A stretch of 64,000 nt of DNA from NCBI RefSeq assembly GCF_021375795.1, contig NZ_JAEIOI010000001.1:248001-312000 (forward strand). The letters are read 5' to 3'. This DNA is from Pseudomonas anguilliseptica. Its GTDB lineage: Bacteria > Pseudomonadota > Gammaproteobacteria > Pseudomonadales > Pseudomonadaceae. The notes beneath the pieces are model-generated. The model ran no database searches, had not been told where the DNA came from, and saw only the letters and a program-made list of their open reading frames with translations. A program made the translations under genes and the position numbers. The first letter of the stretch is position 1. Each line of letters starts with the position of its first letter. Shown in pieces: positions 8,387 to 17,525 of this stretch.

Positions 8387-9928
8387 ATGACGCAAGCCAA
8401 CAACGCCGTGTACACCGACATCAGCGCCGCCCAACTGGTCGAAGAAGCCCTTCGTCGCGGTGAAGGCGAGCTGGCCGCCAATGGCTCGCTGGTCGTACGT
8501 ACAGGCCATCGCACGGGTCGTTCTCCGGCTGACCGCTTCATCGTGCAAGAGCCGAGCACCGAGGCGAAAATCGCCTGGGGCGCAATCAACCGTCCGTTCC
8601 CGGCTGACAAGTTCGACGCCCTGTGGGACCGCGTGCAGGCGTTCTCCGATGCCCAGGACAGCTTCGTTTCCTACGTTCATGTAGGTTCTGCCGACGCACA
8701 CTACCTGCCGGTCAAGATGACCACCGCCACCGCCTGGCAGAACCTGTTCGGCCGTTGCCTGTTCATCAACCCGGAGCAGTACAACCCGGCTGGCAAGGAC
8801 GAGTGGCAGATCCTCAACGTTGCCAACTTCGAGTGCGTACCTGAGCGTGACGGCACCAACTCCGATGGCTGCGTGATCCTCAACTTCGCCGCCAAGAAAG
8901 TCCTGATCGCCGGCATGCGTTACGCCGGTGAAATGAAAAAAGCCATGTTCAGCGTGCAGAACTTCCTGCTGCCGGACGCCGACGTGCTGCCGATGCACTG
9001 CGCCGCCAACATCGGTGAAGAGGGCGACGTGACCCTGTTCTTCGGTCTGTCCGGCACCGGCAAGACCACCCTGTCCGCTGACCCAAGCCGCTACCTGATC
9101 GGCGACGACGAGCACGGCTGGGGTGTGGGCGTGGTGTTCAACATCGAAGGCGGTTGCTATGCCAAGTGCATCGACCTGTCCGAGAAGAACGAGCCGGTGA
9201 TCTGGAAAGCCATCCAGTTCGGCGCCGTACTGGAAAACGTCGTCCTCGACGAAAACCGCGTCCCGAACTACGCCGACGACAGCCTGACCCAGAACAGCCG
9301 TGCGGCCTATCCGCTGGAGCTGGTCGAGAAGCGCAGCGAGAAGAACCTCGGCGGCGAGCCGAACGCGGTGATCTTCCTGACCTGCGACCTGACTGGCGTA
9401 CTGCCGCCGGTGTCGATCCTCAACGAAGAGCAAGCGGCTTATCACTTCCTCTCCGGTTACACCGCGCTGGTCGGTTCTACCGAAATGGGCAGCGGCGGCG
9501 GCATCAAGTCGACCTTCTCCACCTGCTTCGGCGCACCGTTCTTCCCGCGTCCGGCTGGCGAGTACGCTGAGCTGCTGATCAAGCGTATCCGTGGTTTCAA
9601 CTCCAAAGTCTATCTGGTCAACACCGGCTGGACCGGCGGTGGCTACGGCGTGGGCAAGCGCTTCAACATCCCGACCACCCGTGGCGTGATCGCAGCGATC
9701 CAGAGCGGCGCGCTGATCGGTGCCGAAACTGAGCTGCTGCCGATCATCAACCTGAGCGTGCCGAAGTCGGTACCGGGCGTTGAAACCAACCTGCTCAACC
9801 CGCGCAACACCTGGGAAGACAAGAACGCCTACGACGAAGCGGCGAAAGGCCTGGCTGGTCTGTTCATCGACAACTTCAAGAAGTTCGATGTGTCCGACGC
9901 CATCCGCAACGCCGGCCCGCAACTCTAA
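8387..9928 (+). CDS. pckA: Phosphoenolpyruvate carboxykinase (ATP)
   Basis: A 513-residue cytosolic enzyme that converts oxaloacetate and ATP to phosphoenolpyruvate, CO2 and ADP, the first committed step of gluconeogenesis. Motifs are the kinase-1a P-loop [13 protein letters not shown] (about residue 220), kinase-2 [10 protein letters not shown], the adenine-binding region [13 protein letters not shown], and the substrate segment [14 protein letters not shown] near the N-terminus. Length is normal for the bacterial ATP-type family. It is monocistronic, with a structured leader and a strong intrinsic terminator. Preferred codons are used throughout, suggesting high expression. Confidence 0.98.
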   Translation: MTQANNAVYTDISAAQLVEEALRRGEGELAANGSLVVRTGHRTGRSPADRFIVQEPSTEAKIAWGAINRPFPADKFDALWDRVQAFSDAQDSFVSYVHVGSADAHYLPVKMTTATAWQNLFGRCLFINPEQYNPAGKDEWQILNVANFECVPERDGTNSDGCVILNFAAKKVLIAGMRYAGEMKKAMFSVQNFLLPDADVLPMHCAANIGEEGDVTLFFGLSGTGKTTLSADPSRYLIGDDEHGWGVGVVFNIEGGCYAKCIDLSEKNEPVIWKAIQFGAVLENVVLDENRVPNYADDSLTQNSRAAYPLELVEKRSEKNLGGEPNAVIFLTCDLTGVLPPVSILNEEQAAYHFLSGYTALVGSTEMGSGGGIKSTFSTCFGAPFFPRPAGEYAELLIKRIRGFNSKVYLVNTGWTGGGYGVGKRFNIPTTRGVIAAIQSGALIGAETELLPIINLSVPKSVPGVETNLLNPRNTWEDKNAYDEAAKGLAGLFIDNFKKFDVSDAIRNAGPQL

Positions 9929-9950
9929 GTTGTAAGCGCTGTACTGAAAA

Positions 9951-9975
9951 AACCGCCGAGATCGGCGGTTTTTTT
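9951..9975 (+). terminator. Intrinsic terminator of pckA
   Basis: The stem AACCGCCGAGATCGGCGGTT (9951-9970) is followed by an uninterrupted T-run to 9975, starting 22 bp after the pckA stop. Confidence 0.92.
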
Positions 9976-10001
9976 ATGCATGGGAAATTGCAGCGATAGC
10001 C

Positions 10002-10068
10002 TGTGGGAGGCGCTTTAGCGGCGAGTTCTCGTCAATGAAGGCGTTGTTGCGGCTAAAGCCCCTCCTGC
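10002..10068. repeat. REP-like imperfect palindrome
   Basis: TGTGGGAGGCGCTTTAGC at 10002-10019 pairs imperfectly with GCTAAAGCCCCTCC near 10050-10065. It belongs to the same family as the element at 53412-53460. Such TGTGGGAGG...CTTTAGC elements are dispersed between genes in pseudomonads. Confidence 0.75.
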
Positions 10069-10096
10069 GGTGCTCTGCATGTGCGATAAGCAACGG

Positions 10097-10119
10097 AAAA
10101 GCCGCCCGGAGGCGGCTTT
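10097..10119. terminator. Hairpin, possible second terminator
   Basis: AAAAGCCGCCCGGAGGCGGCTTT forms a short, strong GC stem flanked by A and T runs. It resembles a bidirectional intrinsic terminator, although no gene ends immediately before it apart from pckA. Confidence 0.6.
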
Positions 10120-10689
10120 GGGTGCGTATCTGCTAACAGATCAGGCACATTTGCGAGTGTTGCGCGTTGCATTGTTGCTCAGGTGGCCGCTCTGCACGGC
10201 CTGGCTGTTGCTATGTGGTTGTCTCGGGCCACAGCGCTAACGGGGTTGGCAACTCAGGCGATTTCCGGGGCCGTTGTCTGCAACTGTCGACTTCAGCATG
10301 ACTGGCTACTGCCAGATAGGTGTCGATATGTCGCGGGTGAGCACTGGCGCTTTCGAGTTGTATGGCGGCGTTAGGTCTATGGTTTGGCATCACTCACGGC
10401 GAACCTGAGTTGTCCCGCCAGACTGCGCATCGGCCTGTTGCTGCGTCAGCTACTCCGGTTCTTCCGGGGTCTATGCGGCGCGGCCATCGGGCCTGGGTGG
10501 TGAGCGATCTAGTGGAAAACCGGCAAGCTGCCGCTGAACCCAGATACCTGCATACTCATCTCCTCTTTCACTTGCATGGTTTGAATGTACGCCAGAGTGG
10601 CCGATGCTGTTAGTTGGATTGGCAATAGCGGCGCGGCCTGTAGGAATCAATCATTGTTTGCCGCCAGTGCGGTCAATGGAGTGACAGCC
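10120..10689. other. Long gap without a convincing gene
   Basis: About 570 bp separate the hairpin from the recQ start. Open frames here are short, lack ribosome binding sites and show no protein motif. On the minus strand a GAGGAG precedes an ATG whose frame reads MSMQVSGFSGSLPVFH before a stop at about 10511. Downstream on that strand other frames look weakly protein-like. This may be the eroded start of a lost gene, but evidence is thin. No RNA gene was recognised. Confidence 0.4.
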
Positions 10690-12630
10690 ATGAGTACCCT
10701 GGAACGTGTATTTGGCTTCAAGCAATTGCGCCCCGGTCAGGAGCGCGTGGTGACGGCTGTACTCGCTGGCCGTTCGGCGGCGGCGATTTTCCCCACCGGG
10801 TCGGGCAAGTCCCTGTGCTACCAGCTGCCGGCGCTGCATCTGCCGCACCTGACCCTGGTGGTCTCGCCCTTGCTGGCGCTGATGCAGGACCAGCTGGCGT
10901 TTCTGCATAGCCGTGGCATCAGCGCTGCGAGTATCGATTCGGCGCAAAGCCGCGAGGAGGCCAGCGCGGTAATGGCGCGGGCGAAATCCGGCGAGCTGAA
11001 GATTCTGATGATCTCGGTCGAACGGCTGAAAAACGAGCGCTTTCGCAACTTTATCGCCCAGGTGCCGATCTCTCTGCTGGTGATCGACGAGGCGCACTGT
11101 ATTTCCGAGTGGGGGCACAACTTCCGCCCGGATTACCTCAAGCTGCCGGACTACCAGCGCCAGTTCGGCATCCCGCAGGTGCTGTTGCTCACCGCCACGG
11201 CCACGCCGCCGGTGATTGCCGATATGCAGCAGAAGTTCGCCATCGCCGCCGAGGATGTGGTCACTACCGGTTTCTATCGCGCCAACCTCAACCTGCTGGT
11301 GGAGCCCGTCAGCGGCGCCGACAAGCAGCGCCGTCTGGAGCAGTGGTTGGGCGCCAAGGCCGGGCAGCCGAGCATCGTTTACGTGACCCAGCAGAAAACC
11401 GCCGAGCAAGTGGCTGCGCACCTGAGCCAGCGCGGAATTGCCGCCAGCGCCTACCACGCCGGCATGGCCTCTGATGCGCGGGAGGCGATTCAACGGCAGT
11501 TTATGGCCGGACAGATCAACTGCATCGTTGCCACTATCGCCTTCGGCATGGGCATCGACAAGGCGGATATCCGCAATGTGCTGCACTTCGACCTGCCGAA
11601 ATCCATCGAGAATTACAGCCAGGAAATCGGCCGTGCCGGCCGCGATGGCCAGCCCTCCGACTGCTTGGTGCTGGCCAATCGCGACAGCCTCAACGTGCTG
11701 GAAAACTTCGTGTACGGCGATACGCCGGAGCTGGACGGCATCCGTTGTGTGCTCGACGAACTGCTGAATAGCAGCCAGAACGGCGAATGGGAGCTGATGC
11801 TTAACCAGCTCTCCGAGCAGAGCAATATTCGTCAGCTGCCGTTGAAGACCCTGCTGGTGCAATTGGAGTTGCGCGGGATCATCGCCCCGCGTTACGCCTA
11901 TTTCGCCGAATATCGCTTCAAATACTTGGTGGAACCTGAAGCCCTGCTGGAGCAGTTCGAGGGTGAGCGGCGGCAGTTTGTCGAGGCATTGATCAGCACC
12001 TCGCAACGCGCGCGAACCTGGTGCACGGTGGATTTCGACCAGCTCTATCAGCAGCACCAGGCCGAGCGGGGCCGGGTGATCAAAGCCCTGGATTATTTCC
12101 AGGAAAAGGGCTGGGTCGAGCTGGAAAGCAAGCAGATGGCCGAGGTTTACGCGCTACTTGAGCCAGGCTTTGACCCGGCAGCCTTGAGCGTTGAACTGCA
12201 CCGCTATTTCAGCCAGCAGGAAGCCAGCGAGATCAGCCGGATTCACGCCATGCTCGCGCTGTTTGCCAGCGAGCAGTGCCTGAGCCAACGCTTGGCCGCC
12301 TATTTCGGTGACGCCAACGCGCCGCAGCAGTGTGGGCATTGTTCGGTGTGCTGTGGGCAGGCGGCTCGGCTACCCGAGCCGCCAGCGTTGCCGCCGTTGG
12401 CAGAGCTGGATAGGCAGGCGCTCTGTGACGGCTTCGTGCGCAAACATCAGGAGCTCAAGGACGTTGCGCCGAGCCGCGAATGCCTGACGCGCTACCTCTG
12501 CGGCATCAGCGTGCCGCTGTTTACCAAGCTCAAAGCGCGTCAGTTCAGCGGCTTTGCCGCGTTGGAGGCTTACCCTTATGCGGCAGTGCGCGAGTGGCTA
12601 GGGACGTCGGCAGGGTTGCCTAACGGCTGA
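10690..12630 (+). CDS. recQ: RecQ-family ATP-dependent DNA helicase
   Basis: A 646-residue SF2 helicase unwinding DNA 3' to 5' in repair and recombination. Motifs in order: motif 0 FKQLRPGQERVV, Walker A FPTGSGKSLCYQLPA (about residue 37), VVSPLLALMQDQ, DEAH box IDEAHCISEWGHNFRPDYL (about 133), LLTATAT, and motif VI QEIGRAGRDG. The zinc-binding signature (CLSQRLAAYFGD, then CGHCSVC) sits near residues 528-552, well beyond its usual place right after the core. The C-terminus is not a classic HRDC domain. It is thus a divergent RecQ, possibly a second paralogue. ATG 10690 has GGAG upstream; the in-frame extension to 10585 has no family similarity. It converges with the pilus operon with one base between stops. 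Confidence 0.88.
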   Translation: MSTLERVFGFKQLRPGQERVVTAVLAGRSAAAIFPTGSGKSLCYQLPALHLPHLTLVVSPLLALMQDQLAFLHSRGISAASIDSAQSREEASAVMARAKSGELKILMISVERLKNERFRNFIAQVPISLLVIDEAHCISEWGHNFRPDYLKLPDYQRQFGIPQVLLLTATATPPVIADMQQKFAIAAEDVVTTGFYRANLNLLVEPVSGADKQRRLEQWLGAKAGQPSIVYVTQQKTAEQVAAHLSQRGIAASAYHAGMASDAREAIQRQFMAGQINCIVATIAFGMGIDKADIRNVLHFDLPKSIENYSQEIGRAGRDGQPSDCLVLANRDSLNVLENFVYGDTPELDGIRCVLDELLNSSQNGEWELMLNQLSEQSNIRQLPLKTLLVQLELRGIIAPRYAYFAEYRFKYLVEPEALLEQFEGERRQFVEALISTSQRARTWCTVDFDQLYQQHQAERGRVIKALDYFQEKGWVELESKQMAEVYALLEPGFDPAALSVELHRYFSQQEASEISRIHAMLALFASEQCLSQRLAAYFGDANAPQQCGHCSVCCGQAARLPEPPALPPLAELDRQALCDGFVRKHQELKDVAPSRECLTRYLCGISVPLFTKLKARQFSGFAALEAYPYAAVREWLGTSAGLPNG

Positions 12631-12631
12631 T

Positions 12632-13351
12632 TCAAGGGCAGATCATCCGCCCGCCGCCGGTGCATTGATCTTCGTCGTCCACCGCTGCGCTCTGCATGCG
12701 TACCGTGGCTTCGGAGGTGACGATAAAGCCGGCGCGGCTGCGGCAGACGTCCGCATAGTTGGTACTGGTACGACGTGACACATCCTGGAAACTGGCGGAA
12801 GCCCGGCCTGTATTCTTGCGGTCGACAAATTGCGAGGTCGAGCTGAGTAGCCTGTCGACGATTGGAACGATCAGCCTCATGCAGTACTGCACGCGAATTT
12901 TCAGCAGGTTGGCGTCCTGGATCGATACCGGGTTCTGCTGCATCGGGCGGTACATCAGGTTGTCGTTGGGGATCGCGTCATAGGCGTTGCCGTCACCGAG
13001 CGGGTCATCCTGTTCTATCGCCCAGGCCCCGAACGCTGCGCTGTCAGGACTGACACGGGTGATCAGCAGGAAGTTGTCGATTTCCTCGGCCGTATGATCC
13101 AGACGCTGCTCTTCATCCTGAATCTGGGAAAACATCGGGTACATGCCACGCACCAGGCCACGGCGCATGTCGGCGTACTGGGCGTTATTCATCGCACCGA
13201 TACGCGCCGCCTGAAAGGTGGCGTAGTTCAGGCCGGTTTTGGTCGAGTAAATAAAGGCAGCCTGCACGGCCCCGAAAATCAGCAGGATCAGCACCGGGAT
13301 GATGATCAGGAATTCGGTCATTGCTTGTGCAGCTTGCCCGCGCCGTTTCAT
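12632..13351 (-). CDS. TadE-like pilus assembly protein
   Basis: A 239-residue protein with the short basic leader MKRRGQAAQAMTEFLI and a single hydrophobic helix (about residues 12-33), the TadE/TadF minor pseudopilin layout. The QAMTEF segment matches the class III prepilin cleavage region with the conserved Glu. The rest is predicted periplasmic and has three cysteines near the C-terminus (YADVCRS, DQCTGG, MICP) that could form disulfides. It is the last gene of the 13-gene Tad operon, 1 bp downstream of the TPR gene. Role inferred: minor pilin needed for Flp assembly. Confidence 0.82.
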   Translation of the reverse strand: MKRRGQAAQAMTEFLIIIPVLILLIFGAVQAAFIYSTKTGLNYATFQAARIGAMNNAQYADMRRGLVRGMYPMFSQIQDEEQRLDHTAEEIDNFLLITRVSPDSAAFGAWAIEQDDPLGDGNAYDAIPNDNLMYRPMQQNPVSIQDANLLKIRVQYCMRLIVPIVDRLLSSTSQFVDRKNTGRASASFQDVSRRTSTNYADVCRSRAGFIVTSEATVRMQSAAVDDEDQCTGGGRMICP

Positions 13352-13352
13352 T

Positions 13353-13802
13353 TCAAGGCTCCTGCTCGGCGTCGCGGCCGGGTTGCTCCATCACGTCGAG
13401 CAGGCGCTTGCCCAGTGCCAGGGCGCGGTCGGCCTGGGGCTGTTGCGGGTTGAGGGTGCTCTGCATCTCGGTAGCGGTGAACAGTGCTTCGCGCAGTTGC
13501 AGCTGCAGCAGGTTATGCCAGGCGCGTGCGTGCTGGCGGTCGCGCAGCAGTGCTTCGCGGTAGCTGTTGATCGCGCCCTGAACATCGCCCTGGCGGGCTA
13601 GGCTGTTACCAAGCTGGTAACGCACGCCGGCATCGGCCGGCATGGCCTTGGCCAGACGGCGATATTGCTCGCCAGCCTCAACGAAGCGGCCGTTGGCGTA
13701 GTCCTGATTGGCGGCATTCTGCAGGGCCAGCAAATCGGATTGCGGCAGGCCGGCGCAGCCTGACAACAGCAGGCTGGCGAGGGCGAGGCTCAGGATGCGC
13801 AT
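13353..13802 (-). CDS. tadD: TadD-like TPR lipoprotein
   Basis: A 149-residue lipoprotein: signal peptide with lipobox LLSGC (Cys16), then tetratricopeptide helices (NGRFVEAGEQYRRLAKAMPA, QGDVQGAINSYREALLRD). TadD proteins are outer-membrane lipoproteins with TPRs that act like pilotins or assembly factors for the Tad secretin. It is shorter than many TadD proteins. It overlaps the DUF192 gene by 13 bp and is followed directly by the TadE gene. Assignment to TadD rests on family features plus position. Confidence 0.75.
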   Translation of the reverse strand: MRILSLALASLLLSGCAGLPQSDLLALQNAANQDYANGRFVEAGEQYRRLAKAMPADAGVRYQLGNSLARQGDVQGAINSYREALLRDRQHARAWHNLLQLQLREALFTATEMQSTLNPQQPQADRALALGKRLLDVMEQPGRDAEQEP

Positions 13803-14134
13803 TTAAGACTGTCTCCGGGTTCTATGTGCAGGCGTTGGCATTCGCCGGCGCTCAGTTCAACCACGCTACGGGCGCGCCAGCAGGCACTGAAGCGCCAGGG
13901 GCGCAGGTTATGGCGTATCGCGATAATGCGCTGTTCGGCGTCTAGATAAAGTACGTCGATGGCAAAGCGCATAAAACAGCAGTGTACCGAGTTGCAAGGG
14001 CTGATCCACAAACCGTGGGTTGCCGGCAGGCTACGTCGCCCGAGCAGGCCGCGCAGGCGCGTCCAGGGCGTTGCCGCCGACTCCAACTGCAACGGCGTGA
14101 CTCCGCCAGCCTGGTGGATAAGCTGGCTGTTCAC
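13790..14134 (-). CDS. DUF192 family protein
   Basis: A 114-residue protein with the DUF192 pattern: TRLRGLLGRRSLP, then GLWISPCNSVHCCFMRFAID, VLYLDAEQRIIAI, and a C-terminal VVELSAGECQRLHIEPGD. The function of the family is unknown; many members are exported, but this one has no signal peptide. It overlaps tadC by 4 bp and the TPR gene by 13 bp, so it is a translationally coupled part of the pilus operon. A role in pilus biogenesis is only an inference from position. Confidence 0.8.
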   Translation of the reverse strand: MNSQLIHQAGGVTPLQLESAATPWTRLRGLLGRRSLPATHGLWISPCNSVHCCFMRFAIDVLYLDAEQRIIAIRHNLRPWRFSACWRARSVVELSAGECQRLHIEPGDSLKCAS

Positions 14135-15009
14135 GTCTGGCCCATAAACTTGACCACAATCGGGAAGAGCAGAATCACGAAGGTCAGCGGGAAGATAAAC
14201 ATGATCAGCGGGATGACCAGTTTTACCGGTGCCTGCATGGCGGTTTTCTCGGCCCGTTGGAAGCGTTCTTCGAGGCGCTGCTCAGCCTGGATCTTCAAGG
14301 TGGTGCGCAGGCTGCTGCCCATCTTTTCCGCCTGGATCACCGAGCGTACGAAGGTGCTGACATCCTTGAGGTTGACGCGTTGTTCCAGGCGCGTAAGGGC
14401 CTCGGCACGCGGCAGACCGGAACGGATGTCGCGCAGGACGATGCGAAACTCATTCTTCATCGCGCCATCCGGGCCTTTATCCACGGCCTGCTGCAAGGCG
14501 CCAAGAAAGTTCAGGCCGGCGTCCACGCACATGGTCAGGTATTCGAGAAATACCGGCAGGTTGCGGATGATGTCACGGTCGCGGCGCTTGTGTGTGTCGC
14601 TGATCCACATCATCGGCAGCGCCGCACCCATGACCAGCATAACCAGCAGCACTGGCCAGATGATGCCGCTCTTGCCAGTGGCCATGGGCAGCGCGGCGGC
14701 GAGTGGGAAGAGGATCGCCAGGGTGATGCACAGGGCGAGAAAGTCCTCGGCAGTCAGCACATAGAGTGCACCGGTCTTCTGCAGCTTCAGGTCGAGCTTG
14801 TCCATCTGCTGGGGCGGCACGTTGCTGCAGAAGAAATGGCTGATCAGGCGTACCAGCGGCCAGATAGGGCGCACCCAACTGGGTACCGGATCCATATAGG
14901 CGCGGTTTTCCTCGGGCACCAGCGTCAGCAGCCAGATAAACAACAGCAGTGAGCAGCTGACGGCAATCCCCAGGCCGGCGCTGCTGAGTAGGGCGAGTAG
15001 TTCAGTCAT
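14131..15009 (-). CDS. tadC: TadC, inner-membrane pilus platform protein
   Basis: A 292-residue polytopic protein of the type II secretion F (GspF/TadC) family. The conserved cytoplasmic core reads RNLPVFLEYLTMCVDAGLNF and ALQQAVDKGPDGAMKNEFRI, with hydrophobic helices at the N-terminus (about 5-25), mid-region (about 95-135) and C-terminus (about 265-288). With TadB it forms the inner-membrane platform on which TadA acts. Its ATG overlaps the stop of tadB by 4 bp. Confidence 0.93.
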   Translation of the reverse strand: MTELLALLSSAGLGIAVSCSLLLFIWLLTLVPEENRAYMDPVPSWVRPIWPLVRLISHFFCSNVPPQQMDKLDLKLQKTGALYVLTAEDFLALCITLAILFPLAAALPMATGKSGIIWPVLLVMLVMGAALPMMWISDTHKRRDRDIIRNLPVFLEYLTMCVDAGLNFLGALQQAVDKGPDGAMKNEFRIVLRDIRSGLPRAEALTRLEQRVNLKDVSTFVRSVIQAEKMGSSLRTTLKIQAEQRLEERFQRAEKTAMQAPVKLVIPLIMFIFPLTFVILLFPIVVKFMGQT

Positions 15010-15863
15010 GCGTCAATCCGGGTAATGCGTCTGATGGACATAAAGCCGAGCACTTCCATCACCACCATCACGGTCAGCACCATCAGGCCGTTGCGGGTGG
15101 TGTAGAGCTGGCTCATGGCCTCCGGCTCAATGGCGCTGAGGATGCCGGCGAGAAACACCGGCAGCAGCGCCATAAAGGTGCCCTGGGCGCGGCCCTGGGC
15201 GGTCAGGCTGTCGATCTTGCCTTCCATGATGCGTTTGCGGCGCAGCATGGCCGCCATGCCATTGATGGTTTCCACCAGGTTGCCACCGACCTCACGGCTG
15301 ATACGGATCGCCGAGCTGGCCATGATGAAGGAGGGCAGCGGGATGCGTTTCTCCAGCTTAAGCAGGGCATCTTCCAGGGTGACCCCGAGGCGGATGTTCT
15401 TGATCAGCAGGCCGAACTCCTGCGACAGCGGAGCCGGCGACTGCTGCACCACGTTCTCCAGCGCCATATTCAGGCTGGCCCCCGATTGCAGGCTGCTGGA
15501 AAGCAGCATAAAGGCATCGGGCAACTGCTCTTCGAACTTCTGCAAGCGCGCCTTGGTCATCTGTTTAAGGATCAGCCGTGGCACGAATACCGCCACTATC
15601 GCGCCGGCGATGGTCAGCACGAGGATCTGGAACAGCACATGCAAGAACAGCGGGATCAGCACCAGCAGCATCAGGTTGAGGATGAACAGCTGGCGGCCGT
15701 TAGCGAAGATGAACATATCGGCCATCTCAATCTCGGCATTGCGCGAGAACTGCTTGCGATAGAAACCGAAAAAGTCCGAAACGCGGTCGGCCAACAGCAC
15801 GGCGGCAATCCCCACCGCCGCGCCAAGGGCCGCGATACAGCCGATCAGGAGCAGGTCGCTCAT
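15006..15863 (-). CDS. tadB: TadB, inner-membrane pilus platform protein
   Basis: A 285-residue F-family platform protein paralogous to TadC. The cytoplasmic core EEQLPDAFMLLSSSLQSGASLNMALENV is characteristic, followed by IPLPSFIMASSAIRISREVGGNLVETI. Hydrophobic helices are at about 5-25, 55-95 and 225-275. It overlaps tadA and tadC by 4 bp each, the tight arrangement typical of tad loci. It probably couples the TadA motor to pilin insertion. Confidence 0.93.
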   Translation of the reverse strand: MSDLLLIGCIAALGAAVGIAAVLLADRVSDFFGFYRKQFSRNAEIEMADMFIFANGRQLFILNLMLLVLIPLFLHVLFQILVLTIAGAIVAVFVPRLILKQMTKARLQKFEEQLPDAFMLLSSSLQSGASLNMALENVVQQSPAPLSQEFGLLIKNIRLGVTLEDALLKLEKRIPLPSFIMASSAIRISREVGGNLVETINGMAAMLRRKRIMEGKIDSLTAQGRAQGTFMALLPVFLAGILSAIEPEAMSQLYTTRNGLMVLTVMVVMEVLGFMSIRRITRIDA

Positions 15864-17518
15864 GAGTCCATCCTTGGGCGGAAGATGTCCAGGTTGACCG
15901 GAATGCCGCGTTTGGCCAGGGCCTCGTAGAACTCCGGTACCTGACCCGTGGCGTGGAACTGGCCTTTGACCCGGCCGTTCTCGTCGAAACCGTTCTGCTG
16001 GAAGCGGAAGATTTCGTTGAGCTGGATGGTGGCCTGCTCCATGCCGGTGATTTCACTGATGCTGGTGATGCGCCGTGAACCGTCGCCGAAACGGGTTTGC
16101 TGCACGATCAGTTGTACCGCCGAAGCGATCTGCTCACGGATCGCCTGTACCGGCAGGTCCATACCGGCCATCAGCACCATCACCTCCAGACGGCGCAGCA
16201 TGTCGCGTGGGCTGTTGGCGTGGCCGGTGGTCAGCGAGCCGTCGTGACCGGTGTTCATCGCCTGCAGCATGTCCAGTGCTTCGCCACCACGGCACTCGCC
16301 GACCACGATGCGGTCGGGGCGCATCCGCAGGCAGTTGCGCACCAGGTCGCGGATGGTCACATGGCCTTTGCCTTCCATGTTCGCCGGGCGCGCTTCCAGC
16401 GCTACCACGTGGGGTTGCACCAGCTTCAGTTCGGCGGCGTCTTCCACCGTTACCACGCGCTCTTCAACCGGGATAAAGTTGGAGAGGATGTTCAGCAGTG
16501 TGGTTTTGCCTGAGCCGGTACCACCACTCACCACGATATTCAGACGTTGCTCTACCGCCGTACGCAGAAACTCGACCATTTGCGGGTTGATGGTGCCGAA
16601 GCCGATCAGATCGTCGGTGGTCAGCTTTTTTTCCGAGAATTTACGAATGGTCAGGCACGGCCCACGCAACGCCAGTGGCGGGATGATGGCGTTGACCCGC
16701 GAGCCATCCTTGAGGCGCGCGTCGACCATCGGTGAGCTTTCGTCGATGCGCCGGCCCAGCGGCGAGATGATCCGCTCAATGGTCGAGAGCACTGCGGCGT
16801 TGGAGCTGAAGTTGATCGGTGTTTTCTCCAGCCGGCCGGCGCGCTCGACGTAGATGTCGTTGTGCGCGTTGACCATGATTTCGCTGACGGTTTTGTCGGC
16901 GATCAGGTCCTCCAGCGGGCCAAGGCCGATGGCTTCATCCAGTACGATCTTGCGCAGTGTTTCGGTATTCAGGGCTGGTAGGCGACCACCGACCTGCTGG
17001 AGGATTTCATCGATCAACCCGGACAGGGTGCTGCGTACCTGCTCGTGGTCCATGCTGTCGAGGTTCATCCGGCGCAGGTCGAGGGCACGGAACAGCTCGC
17101 CCTGAATGAACTGCGCCCACTCCATATAAGCCTGATCGTGGCCTTGCTTCTCGGCCGGAGCCTCCAAGTCTTCCAGCTCCGGTACCAGCGGTGCCAGGCT
17201 GTCGGCTTCGTCGTTCTGCTGAGTGTTCAGGGCGCGCACACGCACCAGATAGCCGCCGATGGCAATTGCATCTTCGGGGGTCAGTGGGCCATGGCGCGAC
17301 ACCGGACGTTCGTTGACCAGCACCTCGTAGCCACGGCTGACGTCTTCGACAAACAGTCCGGCCAGGGAGTGTTCGATGCGAGCATGCACCGGTGCGATCT
17401 TCCAGCCGCGCAGGCGGATCAGCCCGCCGCGCGCCTTGCCCAGCTCACAGTAGGCGCTGGTGCAGGTGAGCTTTTCCAGCGGTTTGCCGTCGCGATAAGT
17501 GACTTCAATCTCGAACAT
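15860..17518 (-). CDS. tadA: TadA/CpaF ATPase with N-terminal FHA-like domain
   Basis: A 552-residue secretion ATPase powering Tad pilus extension and perhaps retraction. The C-terminal part has Walker A SGGTGSGKTTLL (about residue 330), the Asp box GECRGGEALDMLQAMNTGHD, and the His-containing TTGHANSPRDMLRRLE. Residues 1-100 form an extra domain with an FHA-like strand pattern: LGKARGGLIRLRGWKIAPVH, VEDVSRGYEVLVNERPV, then AIAIGGYLVRV. The usual GR and SxxH phosphothreonine-binding residues are altered, so binding may be lost. CpaF ATPases usually lack this domain, and no tadZ is present here. It may therefore replace TadZ as a localisation module. It sits 7 bp downstream of the secretin gene. 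Confidence 0.93.
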   Translation of the reverse strand: MFEIEVTYRDGKPLEKLTCTSAYCELGKARGGLIRLRGWKIAPVHARIEHSLAGLFVEDVSRGYEVLVNERPVSRHGPLTPEDAIAIGGYLVRVRALNTQQNDEADSLAPLVPELEDLEAPAEKQGHDQAYMEWAQFIQGELFRALDLRRMNLDSMDHEQVRSTLSGLIDEILQQVGGRLPALNTETLRKIVLDEAIGLGPLEDLIADKTVSEIMVNAHNDIYVERAGRLEKTPINFSSNAAVLSTIERIISPLGRRIDESSPMVDARLKDGSRVNAIIPPLALRGPCLTIRKFSEKKLTTDDLIGFGTINPQMVEFLRTAVEQRLNIVVSGGTGSGKTTLLNILSNFIPVEERVVTVEDAAELKLVQPHVVALEARPANMEGKGHVTIRDLVRNCLRMRPDRIVVGECRGGEALDMLQAMNTGHDGSLTTGHANSPRDMLRRLEVMVLMAGMDLPVQAIREQIASAVQLIVQQTRFGDGSRRITSISEITGMEQATIQLNEIFRFQQNGFDENGRVKGQFHATGQVPEFYEALAKRGIPVNLDIFRPRMDS

Positions 17519-17525
17519 GTTGGCC

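Noticed and set aside
8282-9922. 546-codon open frame antisense to pckA
   Set aside because: No motif or ribosome binding site; it mirrors codon bias of pckA.
10183-10613. Plus-strand frames of 63 and 83 codons before recQ
   Set aside because: No initiation site, overlapping each other, no motif.
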